Shown one piece after another: positions 46,401 to 57,862 of a stretch of DNA of 64,000 bases (within the stretch, counting starts at the first letter, position 1; each line of letters starts with the position of its first letter). The stretch lies in assembly GCA_029216955.1 (NCBI GenBank), contig JANAVB010023996.1, positions 15,130,180 to 15,194,179 of the forward strand, given 5' to 3'. Position numbers and translations under genes: made by a program. Source of the DNA: Iris pallida. Taxonomy: Eukaryota; Streptophyta; Magnoliopsida; Asparagales; Iridaceae. Under the pieces are notes generated by a model. It worked only from the letters and a program-made list of their open reading frames with translations. It did no database searches and had not been told where the DNA came from.

Positions 46401-46703
46401 ATATGTTAGTATCCAAGATACAAGATGGTATCTTAGGATAACTTAGATGGTATCATAGATGGATATTGGTAAGGTAATGGGAATTAGCTATAGGAAAGGG
46501 TAAGGTATTAGTAAGGTATTGGTAGGATATTAAGATTGATGGATAGAGGCTAGTCTAAGGTATTAGTAGCATCTATTAGCCTAGGTTAGTGAGTTATCTA
46601 CTAGCCTAAGGTAGAATACTACTAAGGTAAGGGTATTACCTAGTATCTGAGGTATTAGAATATCTTGGTAGGTAATAGTTAGAAATATGATACTTGGCCT
46701 AAT

Positions 46704-46954
46704 TTGACCAAGGTTGACTATTTTGACTGAAAGTCAACGTAGACTCAACATTCTACCTAGATTGGACTAGGAGTTGACCAGAGTTGACTAGTTGACCAAA
46801 AGTCAACTGTAGGTCAACTATTGACCTAGTTTTACCTAGATTAGATTAGGAGTTGACCAGAGTTGACCAGTTGACCAAAAGTCAACTATAGGTGAACCTT
46901 TGACTTTGCTTGACCTAGTTTGACCTCATATGACTTAGTTTGATTTAGTTTGAC
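46704..46954 (+). promoter_or_regulatory. Dense TTGAC (W-box core) array, 5' LTR of G
   Basis: I count 14 TTGAC on plus and 4 on minus (GTCAA) in 251 bp, most as TTGACC or TTGACT, often as TTGACCAAAAGTCAAC inverted pairs. TTGAC[C/T] is the W-box bound by plant WRKY factors. The array is conserved at the same count in the 3' LTR and appears inverted in E. Confidence 0.7.
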
Positions 46955-48158
46955 TTGCATTTACTTCCAAAACTTATATATTGATACAAAATTCAATATT
47001 TAGGTCCTCGAGGTACCGTATCAGGCCCTGTTGACATTTTCTACCAGATCTCAGGTAAGTACATTCTTTGATAATTTTCCCATTTACGATAACTGCTATG
47101 TTTCATGTACTTAGTGTAGATGTACTTGTTTTTGACACATTGGTCACATGGATTGGTATTTATGGATCCCGACATGAGATGTTATTCCTTGTTACCTTGG
47201 TGTATCTTGTACAAGACCCATTATATTTCTTGTGCAATATATGGACACCGATTTTCGAGGAGACTTGCTACCTTCTCTTAGAATCCTGTGTCATAATGTG
47301 TCTTATTTGGATCCACTCTACCAGTCGGGGGTAGAGAGTAGTAGCGTAGACATGTGATCATACCTTACCATGCATAATATTGTTTTCTGTGAGTGTTAGA
47401 TATATATTGCATGTATGACTAGCCAGGCCATATTCCCATGCATGTTCCCAAGCCGATCACATGTCGAAACTAGTACTCACACACCTAGATAGATGATTCT
47501 TGATTCTTGTATATGCCATGATTAGATTCTCTTATTCTTGTTCTAGTTTATTGTCTTACCCTTGCCATGCTACTTTTATGTACAATATATTTCTTTTGTA
47601 TATTCTCTCTATTTATTGATGCTTAGTACTTGTCATATATGGAGAACTGTTGTTAGAGGATTATGCTCGTTCTATTCTGACTGGATATGTTGACAAAATT
47701 TTATAGACGACGGCGAGGAGCACTGCACCACCTACTTTAGTCCTTATGACGTAATGGGCATAGACTTGGAGACCCTAGTCCAGCAGGGATTAGCTCTAGC
47801 TGATAAGACTCTAGCTGTTGCTCAGTTAGATTAGGTTTTGGACTGAACTCTGTCTCTAGCTTACTACTTTATGCATGTTATATTATTTCTGACTTGTACA
47901 ACTCTGTTGTGACTCTCTATCTCTGGTTGAGCTTGATACTTTACACTCTGAGTTTATCTCTATCTTCATTCGTGACATATATTCTTCCTGCTAGATTGTG
48001 ATTGAGATCATATGTACTCATTATATCCTCAGTTCGGAGATGATAGGTTATTATATATTGTTAGATATCTGACCTATACAGCGTTCTACGTCGTTTCCGC
48101 GGCGTAGGCTGGGCGTTGTTATGCACTCGTACCCTTATACTGGGTGTGGGTCATGATA

Positions 48159-48180
48159 TATTTTTAGTGGTGGCCCATGC
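48159..48180 (+). promoter_or_regulatory. Primer-binding-site-like region of G
   Basis: TATTTTTAG precedes TGGTGGCCCATGC (48168-48180) right after the LTR end. It is identical in its core to the site in B. Confidence 0.55.
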
Positions 48181-48426
48181 AGGTCAAGAAATCATAAATA
48201 GTACGATGATATTGTAGCGCTCGACTTAGAGTGTTGTTACGAGCCTGTGGTACATATCTAGGAGAGAGGCTATAGGCTAAGGTTACTCAGTCACAAAATA
48301 GGAAAACTTCCGACTTGTTGATCTTTTTAACTGTCTCTTTTTATATTGATTCTTACACTCTAAATTTCCTTCTTGGTATAATCTATCTTTTGCCATATTG
48401 ACTTCTTTCTTTTGATCTGCCTTCAT

Positions 48427-49680
48427 GTGAAGACGAGATCACAGCGTTTCGGGCCTACGGAGACTGAGAGGTCTGCTACATCTCGCGGACCTGATCTAGT
48501 CACATATACTGCAATCGGAGCATCTGCAGCAGCATTCGGGGGTGCTCCTCCACTAGTTACGAGGACTATTCCAGAGGTCACTGCGGTTGCTCCTACCCCA
48601 GTAGCAGGAGCTGCGACAGGAGTTGTAGTGGGCGTTCTTCCTCCACCTGTATAGCGGACTCTTCCGTCAGTTGCAGAGGATCTTCCTCCTCTGCCTCCTC
48701 TGCCTACAGACATAGGGCAGATGTTCGCTTTCTTCCAGCAGATGTTGGAGACTCAGCGAGCCCAGACTGAGGCTCAGTAGAGACAGACGGACGCGATAAG
48801 TCAGGATATGTAAGATGCCCGGCAGTTGGCTCTAGCAGCCGTAGAGCGAGGGGCTCCACATCAGGGAGCGCAGCCGAGGCCAGGCAACATCCAAGACTTT
48901 AAGAAGTTGGGACCTCACAATTTTAGTAGAACTGAGGGTATCGTCTATGCTGATGACTGGCTCAAGGACATCGAGCATCAAATGAGGGCTTTCCGCCTCA
49001 CAGATGACCTGAAGGTTGAGGCAGTTGGGCTACAGCTGTTAGATATCACCCGTACTTGGTTCATGAATGAGATGGCTCTTAAAAGAGAGGGCTACACCTG
49101 GGCAGAGTTCAAGGACCTCTTCAAAGAGAAGTTCTTTTTTCCTACGGACAAGATCGATCTGGCAAGGCAGTTTCAGAACCTCCAACAGGGGAGTATGTCT
49201 GTAGAGGAATACGCTACAGAGTTCGGCCGGCTGAGACGATATGTAGAGTATATGGTATGTGACCCGGAGATCAAGGCGAGCCACTTCAGAGAGGGGTTGA
49301 TCTGGGATATTAAGATCCTTATCCCCTTCTTCTACTCTACTTATTCTGAGATCCTTGTGGAGGCCCATAATATGGAGCGAGAGTGGGGTCTGAAGCCCAA
49401 GAGGGACCGTGATCTATTCTCGGGGGCTACTAACAGCACGGGGGCTGCTACATCCTCATCTACAGGATCATTCTTTTCCGTAGCACCAGCAGCAGATTCA
49501 GGCTCAGGCCAGGGCACCAATTCAGCCGGTGCAGCATACCCCTCAGTACAACTTTTATAAAAAGCCCGATCATATCTGTAAGGTTTGTAGGCAGAGGCTA
49601 GGGATGTGCCTCTATTATGGTGTTGTTGTACATCGGATGAGAAAGTGTCCCGTGAACCCTCGTGTTACTGGTACAGCTTA
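48427..49680 (+). pseudogene. Chromovirus gag, broken
   Basis: The frame starts at a GTG (48427, probably a former ATG) with KTRSQRFGPTETERS. It contains Ala/Pro/Val-rich sequence, FAFFQQMLETQRAQTEAQ, then the gag core: FKKLGPHNFS, WLKDIEHQMRAF, FKDLFKEKFFF and LQQGSMSVEEYATEFGRLRR. In-frame stops occur at 48652, 48778 and 48811. After a frameshift near 49560 the zinc knuckle CLYYGVVVHRMRKC (49607-49648) has Tyr in place of its second Cys. Gag would assemble the particle and bind RNA. This copy cannot produce it. Confidence 0.9.
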
Positions 49681-49779
49681 GAGGGCACCAACGAGGGCAC
49701 CTGCAGCACAGTCGAGGGGTCTACCACTTTTGACCTAGCAGTAGCGATTTGTTCAGCACCACCAGTAGAGGGGTGTTAA

Positions 49780-50420
49780 GGGCAGGGTGTTTGCTCTGGT
49801 AGTTGAGGAGGCTAAGCCCGTCGAAGATGTTATAGTAGGTTCTGTTCTCCTTGATTCCTTTCCAGCTTCAGCTTTATTTGATAGTGGTGCATCTCATATT
49901 TTCATATCTATATCTTTTACTCTCTCCAGCTGAATCTTTGGGTAGGACTTGAAAGATCATGACCGGAGGAGGTATTATCCTAGTTGGTGATGTTTGCAAG
50001 GGGCAAAGTGTTTCATTGGGAGGCCAGGAATTGAGTGTGTTTTTGCTCGTAACGCCACTACCGGGCTACGATATTGTACTCGAAATAGATTGGTTGGGTA
50101 TGCACTTTTCTAGTATAGATTGTGGAGGAGGTAGGGTTGTGTTCAGTCCTCCAGGGGAGCCAGTATTTGAGTTTGCTAGGGGAGCAGCAGGGCAGAGTGA
50201 TGGTGCTATTTTTGAAGCTTTGATTGAAGAGAAGGAGCTGCCTCATCGTTTGATTATAGAGTTTATGGATGTCTTCCCAAAAGAGTAGCCGAGGATGCCA
50301 CCAGACAAGAACATTGAGTTCTCTGAAGACTTGGTGCTAGGCATAGAGCCTATCTCACAACATGTTTATAGAGTGAACAACATCGAGTTGGCAGAGCTGA
50401 AGAAGAAAGTGGATGAGTAA
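49780..50420 (+). pseudogene. Chromovirus protease and RT lead-in, broken
   Basis: The aspartic protease motif ALFDSGASHIFIS has its DSG at 49880-49888. A frameshift near 49930 is followed by the frame 49959-50288 with LPGYDIVLEIDWLGMH and GGQELSVFLL, the usual continuation of the protease domain. A TAG at 50286-50288 and a TAA at 50417-50419 break the PPDKNIEF linker leading into RT. Confidence 0.85.
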
Positions 50421-51262
50421 CAGGAGAAGGGATTCATCAGGTGTTGTTCTTCGCCTTGGGTGCTCCGATATAGTTCGTACCAAACAAGAACGTATCAGTA
50501 TATATGTGTATCGATTACAGGGCGTTGAACAACCGCACTATCAAGAACAAGTACCTGCTGTCGAGGATAGATGATTTGTTTGATCAGTTGAGCGGCACGA
50601 AGGTATTCTCGAAGATAGACCTGAGGTATGGTTATCATCAGCTGATGGTGAGGAAGGAGGACATTCTGAAGACTGCTTTTAGGACTCATTGTGGCCAGTA
50701 TGAGTTTAATGTCATGTCGATTGGGTTGACTAATGCCCCGACAGTATTTATGAACTTGATGAACAAGGTATTCCATCAGTACCTTGATAAGTTCGTGGTG
50801 GTCTTTATTGATGACATCCCTATTTATTCAAAGATGCCAGGGGAGCACGAGGAGCACCTGAGGATTGTATTGGATACTCTCAGGAAGAAGCAGCTGCATG
50901 GAAAGCTGTCAAAGTGTGAGTTCTTCTTGGACAGAGTAAAGTTTCTGGGCCACGTTATTTCTGGTGATAGGATTTTTGTGGATCCGAAGAAGATTACTGC
51001 AATGGAGTCCTGGTCTACGTCGAGCTCAGTTGTAAAGATTCAAAATTTTTTAGGTCTGGCAGGTTATTATCGAACGTTCGTACATGACTTTTTTAGGATT
51101 GCTGAGCCAGTGACCCGACTTACCAGGAAGGACGAAGAGTTTGTTTGGTCTGAGGAGTATCATGCCGCCTTCGATGAGCTAAAGAAAAGATTGACATCGG
51201 CTCCTATTCTGACGTTGGCTGGGTTCGGAGGATTCACGATCTACAGCAGCATGGAAAGGTGA
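50420..51262 (+). pseudogene. Chromovirus reverse transcriptase, mostly open
   Basis: From about 50500 the frame reads [36 protein letters not shown] and [13 protein letters not shown]. The catalytic block FIDDI is at 50804-50818 and is followed by PIYSK, where related elements have a Leu before the Tyr. [19 protein letters not shown] and [23 protein letters not shown] complete the domain. Open for over 250 codons, it is the best-preserved part of G. A frameshift just upstream (near 50470) removes the entry block. Confidence 0.92.
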
Positions 51263-51609
51263 TTGCCTATGCATCTAGGCAGTTATGTTCGCATGAGAAG
51301 AACTATTCGACTCATAATTTGGAGTTAGCAGCAGTCATTTTTGCCTTAAAGCTGTGGGGATACTATCTGTACGGAGAGCGTGTGGAGATTTTAACTGACC
51401 ACAAGAGCTTGAAGTACGTATTTACACAGAAGGAGCTAAATATGTGGCAGAGGCGATGGTTAGAGATGATGAAGGATTTTGATATATCCTTAACAGTACC
51501 ATCCAGGGAAGGCCAATGTGGTTGTCGATGCTTTGAGCAGGCATCCGGTAGTCATGTGTTTGACGATGGATCATCATCTTCTGGCAGATTTGGAGAGTTT
51601 AGGTATTAA
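51196..51609 (+). pseudogene. Chromovirus RNase H with internal deletion
   Basis: After GGFTIYSS the sequence jumps to the [23 protein letters not shown]. The SDASxxGLGCVLMQ segment with the first catalytic Asp is missing. The join at about 51245-51255 (CTACAGCAGCATGG) suggests deletion between short AGC/GCAG repeats. The following frame (51259-51609) has [20 protein letters not shown](L)[17 protein letters not shown] and [14 protein letters not shown] catalytically active RNase H is excluded for this copy. Confidence 0.88.
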
Positions 51610-52700
51610 GGTTATAGTCCCTGGAATTGAATAGCAGATTTGGGGTTTACAGGTTCAGTCAGAGTTGATGGACAGGATCAGAGCAGCAGAGTTTCAGGAT
51701 GAAGCTCTGAGGGTCATCAGAGAGCAGGTACATGCATGATTATTGGATAATTTCTCTATCGCGGAAGATGGGTCGTTGAGGCATGGTGCCAGATTGTACG
51801 TGCCGAGTGGAGACCTTCAGAAGGAGATTCTTCAGGAGGCACATCGTTCTCACTACTCTATGCATCCTAGTGCCAATAAGATGTATAGAGACTTGAGACA
51901 GCACGTTTGATGGTATGGCATGAAGCGCAATGTGGCTCAGTTTGTTTCTAGATGTTTGGTGTGCTAGTAGGTGAAAGCCGAGAGACAGAGCCAGGTGGTC
52001 TGCTATAGCCACTACCTATTCCAGAGTGGAAGTGGAAGCATATCACTATAGACTTTGTGTCTGGGCTTTCGCGTTCTCCAGGAGGGAAAGACGCGATATG
52101 GGTCATCGTTGATAGATTGACCAAATCAGCCCACTTCTTGCCTTTCAAAGTAGGTTTGTCTATGGAGAGGCTGGCGGAGATGTACGTGGGCAGATAGTCA
52201 AGTTGCACGGGTTCCAGTGAGCATAGTCTCGATCTGGATAGTCGTTTCACTTTCCACTTCTGGAGGAGTTTGCAGACTAGTTTGGCACTCAGCTCAAGTT
52301 CAGTACCATATACCACCACCAGACAGACGGGAAGTCGGAGAGGACTATTTAAACTCTCGAAAATATGCTACATACCTGTGTTTTGGACTTCGAAGGATCT
52401 TGGAAGTACCATCTCTACTTGGTAGAGTTTGCATACAACAACAACTACCAAGCCAGTATAGGGATGTCACCATTTGAGGCTCTATACGGACGGAGGTACC
52501 GTACTCCCTTGTCTTAGAATGATGTCGGCGAGAGGATTTTGCTTGGCCCGGAGATGATTGTGGATGTAGCTGAGAAGATCAGGGTTATCAGAGATAAACT
52601 TCAGATGGCGCATGACAGACAACGGCATTTGGCCGATAGCCACCGAAGACCTTTGGAGTTGGATGTATAGTTTAGATTTTCTAGCGTTTGTGTCTGATTG
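51600..52700 (+). pseudogene. Chromovirus integrase, broken
   Basis: The zinc-binding HHCC region is seen as EAHRSHYSMHPSANKMYRDL and CLVC (51838-51967) with several stops. The core reads WKHITIDFVSGLSRSPGGKD (first catalytic Asp) and VDRLTKSAHFLPF. The second Asp region is displaced by frameshifts (DLDSRFTFHFW around 52230). The Glu lies in HHQTDGKSERTI (about 52317-52350), followed by a TAA where Gln is expected. LVEFAYNNNYQASIGMSPFE and LYGRRYRTPLS close the domain. Confidence 0.9.
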
Positions 52701-52943
52701 TGATTATTTTTTTAGGTTGAGCTTTAAGTTGTGCTTTTATGATAGGTTGGTGATCTTGTGTTCCTGTAGATTTCTCTTACACGGGGCACGATTCTCTTTG
52801 GTGGAGGCGGGAAGCTTCGTCCGTGATTCATCGGACCTTTCCGTATCCTGGAGATGGTCGATGCAGCAGCATATCGACTGGAGTTACCGCTTGCAATAGA
52901 GGTAGTACACAACATGTTCCACATGTCATAGCTGAGACGATAC

Positions 52944-53168
52944 GTGGCAGATCCCAGTCATATTTTAGACCACTCCGAGATCAAGGTGGGACCGACTCTC
53001 ACTTATCATGAGCAGCCGGTTGAGATTTTGGTTCGTAGGGAGAAGGTGCTCTGGAACCAGGTCATTCCTTTGGTTCATGTCGCATGGAGGCAACACTCTC
53101 TGGGTAAATCTACCTGGGAGAGAGAGGACGACATGCAGGAGCGATTTCTATATCTCTTCGAGCCTTGA
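52944..53168 (+). pseudogene. Chromodomain at the integrase C-terminus
   Basis: The frame contains PVEILVRREKVLWNQVIPLV, then HVAWRQHSLGKSTWEREDDM, and ends ERFLYLFEP with a TGA at 53166-53168. The V-x-W-x4-(x)-STWE pattern is the chromovirus chromodomain, thought to steer integration towards particular chromatin marks. The immediate upstream sequence is frameshifted, so the domain is no longer fused to a working integrase. Confidence 0.88.
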
Positions 53169-53240
53169 GCTAATAGTTTTTCCTTGTTCTGATTTTGTTT
53201 GCTGTGATAGTTTTGCCTTTAATTTCGAAGACAAAATTAT

Positions 53241-53256
53241 TTTAAGGGGGTAGACT
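53241..53256 (+). promoter_or_regulatory. Polypurine tract of G
   Basis: TTTAAGGGGGTAGACT directly precedes the 3' LTR start TGTCACTACC, and GAAGACAAAATTA lies just upstream. A close match is found in B and F. Confidence 0.85.
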
Positions 53257-54844
53257 TGTCACTACCAATTTTCAAAATAAGAATAAAATTATTATTTTCT
53301 AATATTATAATATTTGTGAATATTTATTTACTTATATATTGTATTTTTTGGGGATTAGTTAGTCGGGTTTGAGATTAGTCTAGTTTTGACTTGTGTTAGT
53401 GGCCCGGTTAGCTTAGACACTAGTTGGAGCCCAAAGATTAGCTAGACATGGCCCACAAAGTTGACTCATTAGGCTAGTGCAATTAGGCTAATCCCACATG
53501 ACAAGTTTAGTCATTTGGAGATTAGAACTTTGATCTTTTTGACCCCAACTTCTTCCATTCACTTAATTAGCCAAAAGGGGACCTTTTAGGGGCTAGCTAT
53601 ACTTTTCACCATGACCCAACCTAACCCTAAGTGGCCAACCAGCGAGGAAGGGGTTTCATTCCTCTTCATTTTGCAAAGTAGCCTCCATCCCCAATTTGAT
53701 GTTCTTTTCCAACTTGAGAGCAAACCCTATTGATTTCTCTCTCAAATCTAATCTTTTCTCCATCAAATCCTCTCATTCTTGCAAGGAGAAGGAGCCTACA
53801 AGGATAGTGGAGCCAAGAGCAAGGAGGGGAGTCCATTTGCTTGAGGAGTGTGTGTCGAATTCGTGTCTATTGGATTATTCATTAGGAAATCACTCCCAAT
53901 AGGTACATCTCCCTCTAACTTTGTCATTTCATATCATATTTGTGGTTTTGAACACATAGGAACCACCCCCATGTTAGAATAACCCTTAGGAATGAATTAG
54001 AGGCTCTATTGAGTCCTCATTTGGTAGTTGGGTTGAATTTTGTGCCGCCCATGGAGGAATTTCGAAGGTGACACACCATGTGTTTGTAGAAATGCCCAAT
54101 AGGACATTTAGGAGCCTAATTTCAGTTTTGAATATGTTTGTGGGTAGTTTAGACATGGTTAAGTTGTCTTATATAGTTTTTACATGGTTTCCTATATAGG
54201 TTTATATGTGTTTTTGGCCTTACAAGTCATTTTTATAGGTAGCTATGTGATATTTGATATATATTGAATATAGGGGTTGTTTTCATGCGGTATTTGTATA
54301 TAAATATGTGTGTGGTGGTGTCTTGGTGTGATGTGAGAGAGGGGGGATCATGGCCATCTCATTTGGCTTTGGTTAGTGTGGTTTGGTAGAGTGGTTTGTG
54401 TGTTGGGTTGAGAGGGAGTGGTATTTGTGAGTGGGTGTGAGTTTGTATTTAAGAGTTTGTGTTTGTGTAGAGGGTTGTGGTAGTGGGTGTTTGTGAGTTT
54501 TGCTTGTGCTAAGTTGTGTGTGTTAGAGTGTGTGTTATAGAGTGGTGAAGAGGGGGCTTATATTGGTGGAATGTATGTGTGAAGAGGGGGTTTATAGAGA
54601 GGGGGATTAGAGGAGAAGGAGAAAGAGTAGAGCACAGCAGCTGCTGCTGCATTCAGCTGCAACAGTAGCTAACAAGCAGCAGAAGCAGTGCCTAGTCAGG
54701 TAGCAGCAGTCCTATTTTGCTGCAACAGCAGCAGCTGGCAAGGGCAGCACTAGGCTGCCTTCTCCCTCTTGTGTTTGTGTGTGTGTGTATGTTTGTGTGT
54801 GTGAGTTGTGTCTAGTGGTCAGTATATTTATATATGTGTAGTGT

Positions 54845-54946
<102 letters not shown>

Positions 54947-55334
54947 TTGACTTTGGATACTAGATGGTAGTATCTTGATAAGTAGTTAGTGTCATAGGAT
55001 TTGAGATATGTTAGTATCCAAGATACAAGATGGTATCTTAGGATAACTTAGATGGTATCTTAGATAGATATTGGTAAGGTAATGGGAATTACCTATAGGT
55101 AAGTGTAAGGTATTAGTAAGGTATTGGTAGGATATTAAGATAGATGGAGACTAGTCTAAGGTATTAGTAGGATCTATTAGCCTAGGTTAGTGAGTTATCT
55201 ACTAACCTAAGGTAGAATACTACTAAGGTAAGGGTATTACATAGTATCTAAGGTATTGGGATATCTTGGTAGGTAATGGTTAGAATTGGGATATCTTGGT
55301 AGCTATTGGTTAGAAATGGGATACTTGGCCTAGT

Positions 55335-55575
55335 TTGACCAAGGTTGACTATTTTGACTGAAACTCAACGTAGACTCAAAATTCGACCTAGATTAGACTT
55401 GGAGTTGACTAGTTGACCAAAAGTCAACTATGGGTCAACCATTGACCTAGTTTGACCTAGATTGGATTAGAAATTGATCAGAGTTGACCAGTTGACTAAA
55501 AGTCAACTATAGGTCAACCTTTGACTTGGTTTGACTTAGCTTGACCTATTTTGACCAAGTATGACTTAGTTTGAC
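55335..55575 (+). promoter_or_regulatory. TTGAC array, 3' LTR of G
   Basis: This matches 46704-46954, with 18 cores again despite many point differences between the LTRs. TTGACC/TTGACT variants have interchanged at several positions. Confidence 0.65.
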
Positions 55576-56788
55576 TTAGTTTGATTTGCATTTACTTCTA
55601 AAACTTATATATTAATACAATATTCCATATTGACGTCCTCAAGGCACCATATCAGGCACTGTTGACATTTTCTATCGGATCTCAGGCGAGTACATTCTCT
55701 GATAATTTTTTCTATTTACATAACCTGCTATGTTTTATGTACTTAATGTAGATGTACTTGTTCTTGACACATTGGTCACACGGATTGGTATTTATTGATC
55801 CCGATATGAGATGTTATTCTTTGTTACCTTGGTGTATCTTGTGGAAGCCCTATAGTATTTCTTGTGCAATATATGGACACCGATTCTCGAGGAGACTTGC
55901 TACCTTCTCGTAGAATCCCGTGTCGTAACGTGTCTTGCTTGGATCCACTCTACTAGTCGAGGGCGGGGAGTAGTAATTAGACATGTGATTATAGCTACCC
56001 GTGCATGTTATTGCTTTCCGAGAGTGTTAGTCATACATTGCACGTATGACTAGCTAGGCCATATTCTCGTGCATGTTCCCAAGCCAATTATATGTCGAAA
56101 CTAGTACTCACACACCTAGATAGATGATTCTTGATTCTTGTACATGCCATGATTAGATTTTCTTGTTCTTGTTCTAGTTCACTGTCTTACCCTTGTTATG
56201 GTACTTTCATGTACAGTCTATTTCTCTTATATATTCTCTCTATTTACTTATGCTTAGTACTTGTCATATATGAAGAATTGTTGTTGGAGGATTGTGCTCG
56301 TTCCATCCTGACTAGATATGTTGATAAAATTTTACAGATGACGGCGAGGAAGACTGTACCACCTACTATGGTCCTCATGACGTAGTGGGCATAGACTAGA
56401 AGGCCCTAGTCCAACAGGGATTAGCTCCAGCTGATGAGACTCTAGCTTCAATTAGATTAGATTTTGGATTGGACTCTGTCTCCAGCTTACTACTTTATGC
56501 ATGTTATACTATTTCGGACTTGTATAACTATATTGTGACTCTCTCTCTCTCTCTGGTTGAGTTTGATACTTTGTACTCTGAGTTTATCTCTATCTTTATT
56601 CGTGCCATATATTCTTCCTGTTAGATTGTGATTGACATCATATGTATTCATTATATCCTCCGATCGGAGATGACAGGTTTTTATATATTGTTAGATAGCA
56701 GACCTATACAGCGTTCTACGCCGTTTCTGCGGTGTAGGCTGGGTACTGTTACGCACTCGTATCCTTATACTAGGTGCGGGTCGTGAAA

Positions 56789-57134
56789 ATGTCAGAGCTC
56801 GGATAGGACAATGATGTTGCAGCTGGGATGCTGGCTGCTGAGGTAGCCTCGCATGAATATTGGTCCGCTTTGGTGGACCCTGGTAGCTGCTAATGCCAAC
56901 ATCCCTGTCCCTCTTGATCCTTGGGTCCATGTCATTCTCGACTCCCTGAGCAACCTTGAGGATGTCTACATAAGTTGTCGCCGTGCTAGTGGTAACTGCC
57001 TGGCGAATCTCTCGAGCAAGTCCCTTCTTGAACCTACGGGCCCTTTTCTACAGGATGCTCACTAGATTCTCTACAAAGCGGGAGTCTACTGAACTCTGAA
57101 GTATGCTCGTCCACGGTCATGCTGCCCTCCTGCA
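56789..57134 (-). pseudogene. Gag fragment of F on the far side of G
   Basis: The minus strand encodes QEGSMTVDEHTSEFSRL in one frame, the conserved retrotransposon-gag 'GSMTVxEYxxEFxRL' block (compare GSMSVEEYATEFGRL in G). After frameshifts comes MDPRIKRDRDVGISSYQGPP (from 56930). It is contiguous in origin with 44271-44415. It ends at the 13-N gap, so the gag N-terminus is not in view. Confidence 0.75.
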
Positions 57135-57147
57135 NNNNNNNNNNNNN
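57135..57147. other. Assembly gap of 13 Ns
   Basis: Exactly 13 Ns. This is the fixed size that Bionano hybrid scaffolding writes between contigs whose ends overlap on the optical map. The sequence after it repeats 3310 onward. Confidence 0.95.
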
Positions 57148-57799
57148 CTGTGAGTCTCCCTTTCACTCTTCTGCTTCTTCATCTTCTTCTTGTTCTTTTT
57201 ATATTTTGTTAGTTTGTCTCTCTCTTCCAGAGAGGATTTGATTTGATTTCTTTTATTTTATTTTTGTTTTATTTTTTCAATGGGCTAAGTGTTTTGGGCT
57301 GGGTATTGGGCCCAATTCTGTGGGCTGGGTTTTATTTTATTTTTGTTTATATTCTTTTGTTAGTTTGTTTTGGACTATTAAGCCAGGCCCACAGTTTGGG
57401 CAGATTGGACTAGGCTGGGCTTGTATTTGTTATCCATTTGATATACTATATTAGTTATATTTATAAATATTTAGTTAAAGTATTATTTCTAAATTCTTAA
57501 TTATAGTTTGTAATTTTATTAAGCTATTAGTAGTTATTAGTTTGCTATTAATTTTACTCAATAATTTTCCTAATTAAATAATATTAATTTATTTAGAAAT
57601 TATATATTGTTATTATTTCAAAAGTATATTGTAGCAAAAAAATATTATATTTTAGTTTAGCCTAAAAGATAGTTCGATGTTTTCAAAATAATTATAGTTT
57701 TCAAGTATTGTAATTATTTTCTAAAAAGAGGTCATAAATAATTCTCTAAATAAATTATGTTTGGACTCTTGTTCTTTAATCAAATACTTTAATACGTTT

Positions 57800-57862
<63 letters not shown>

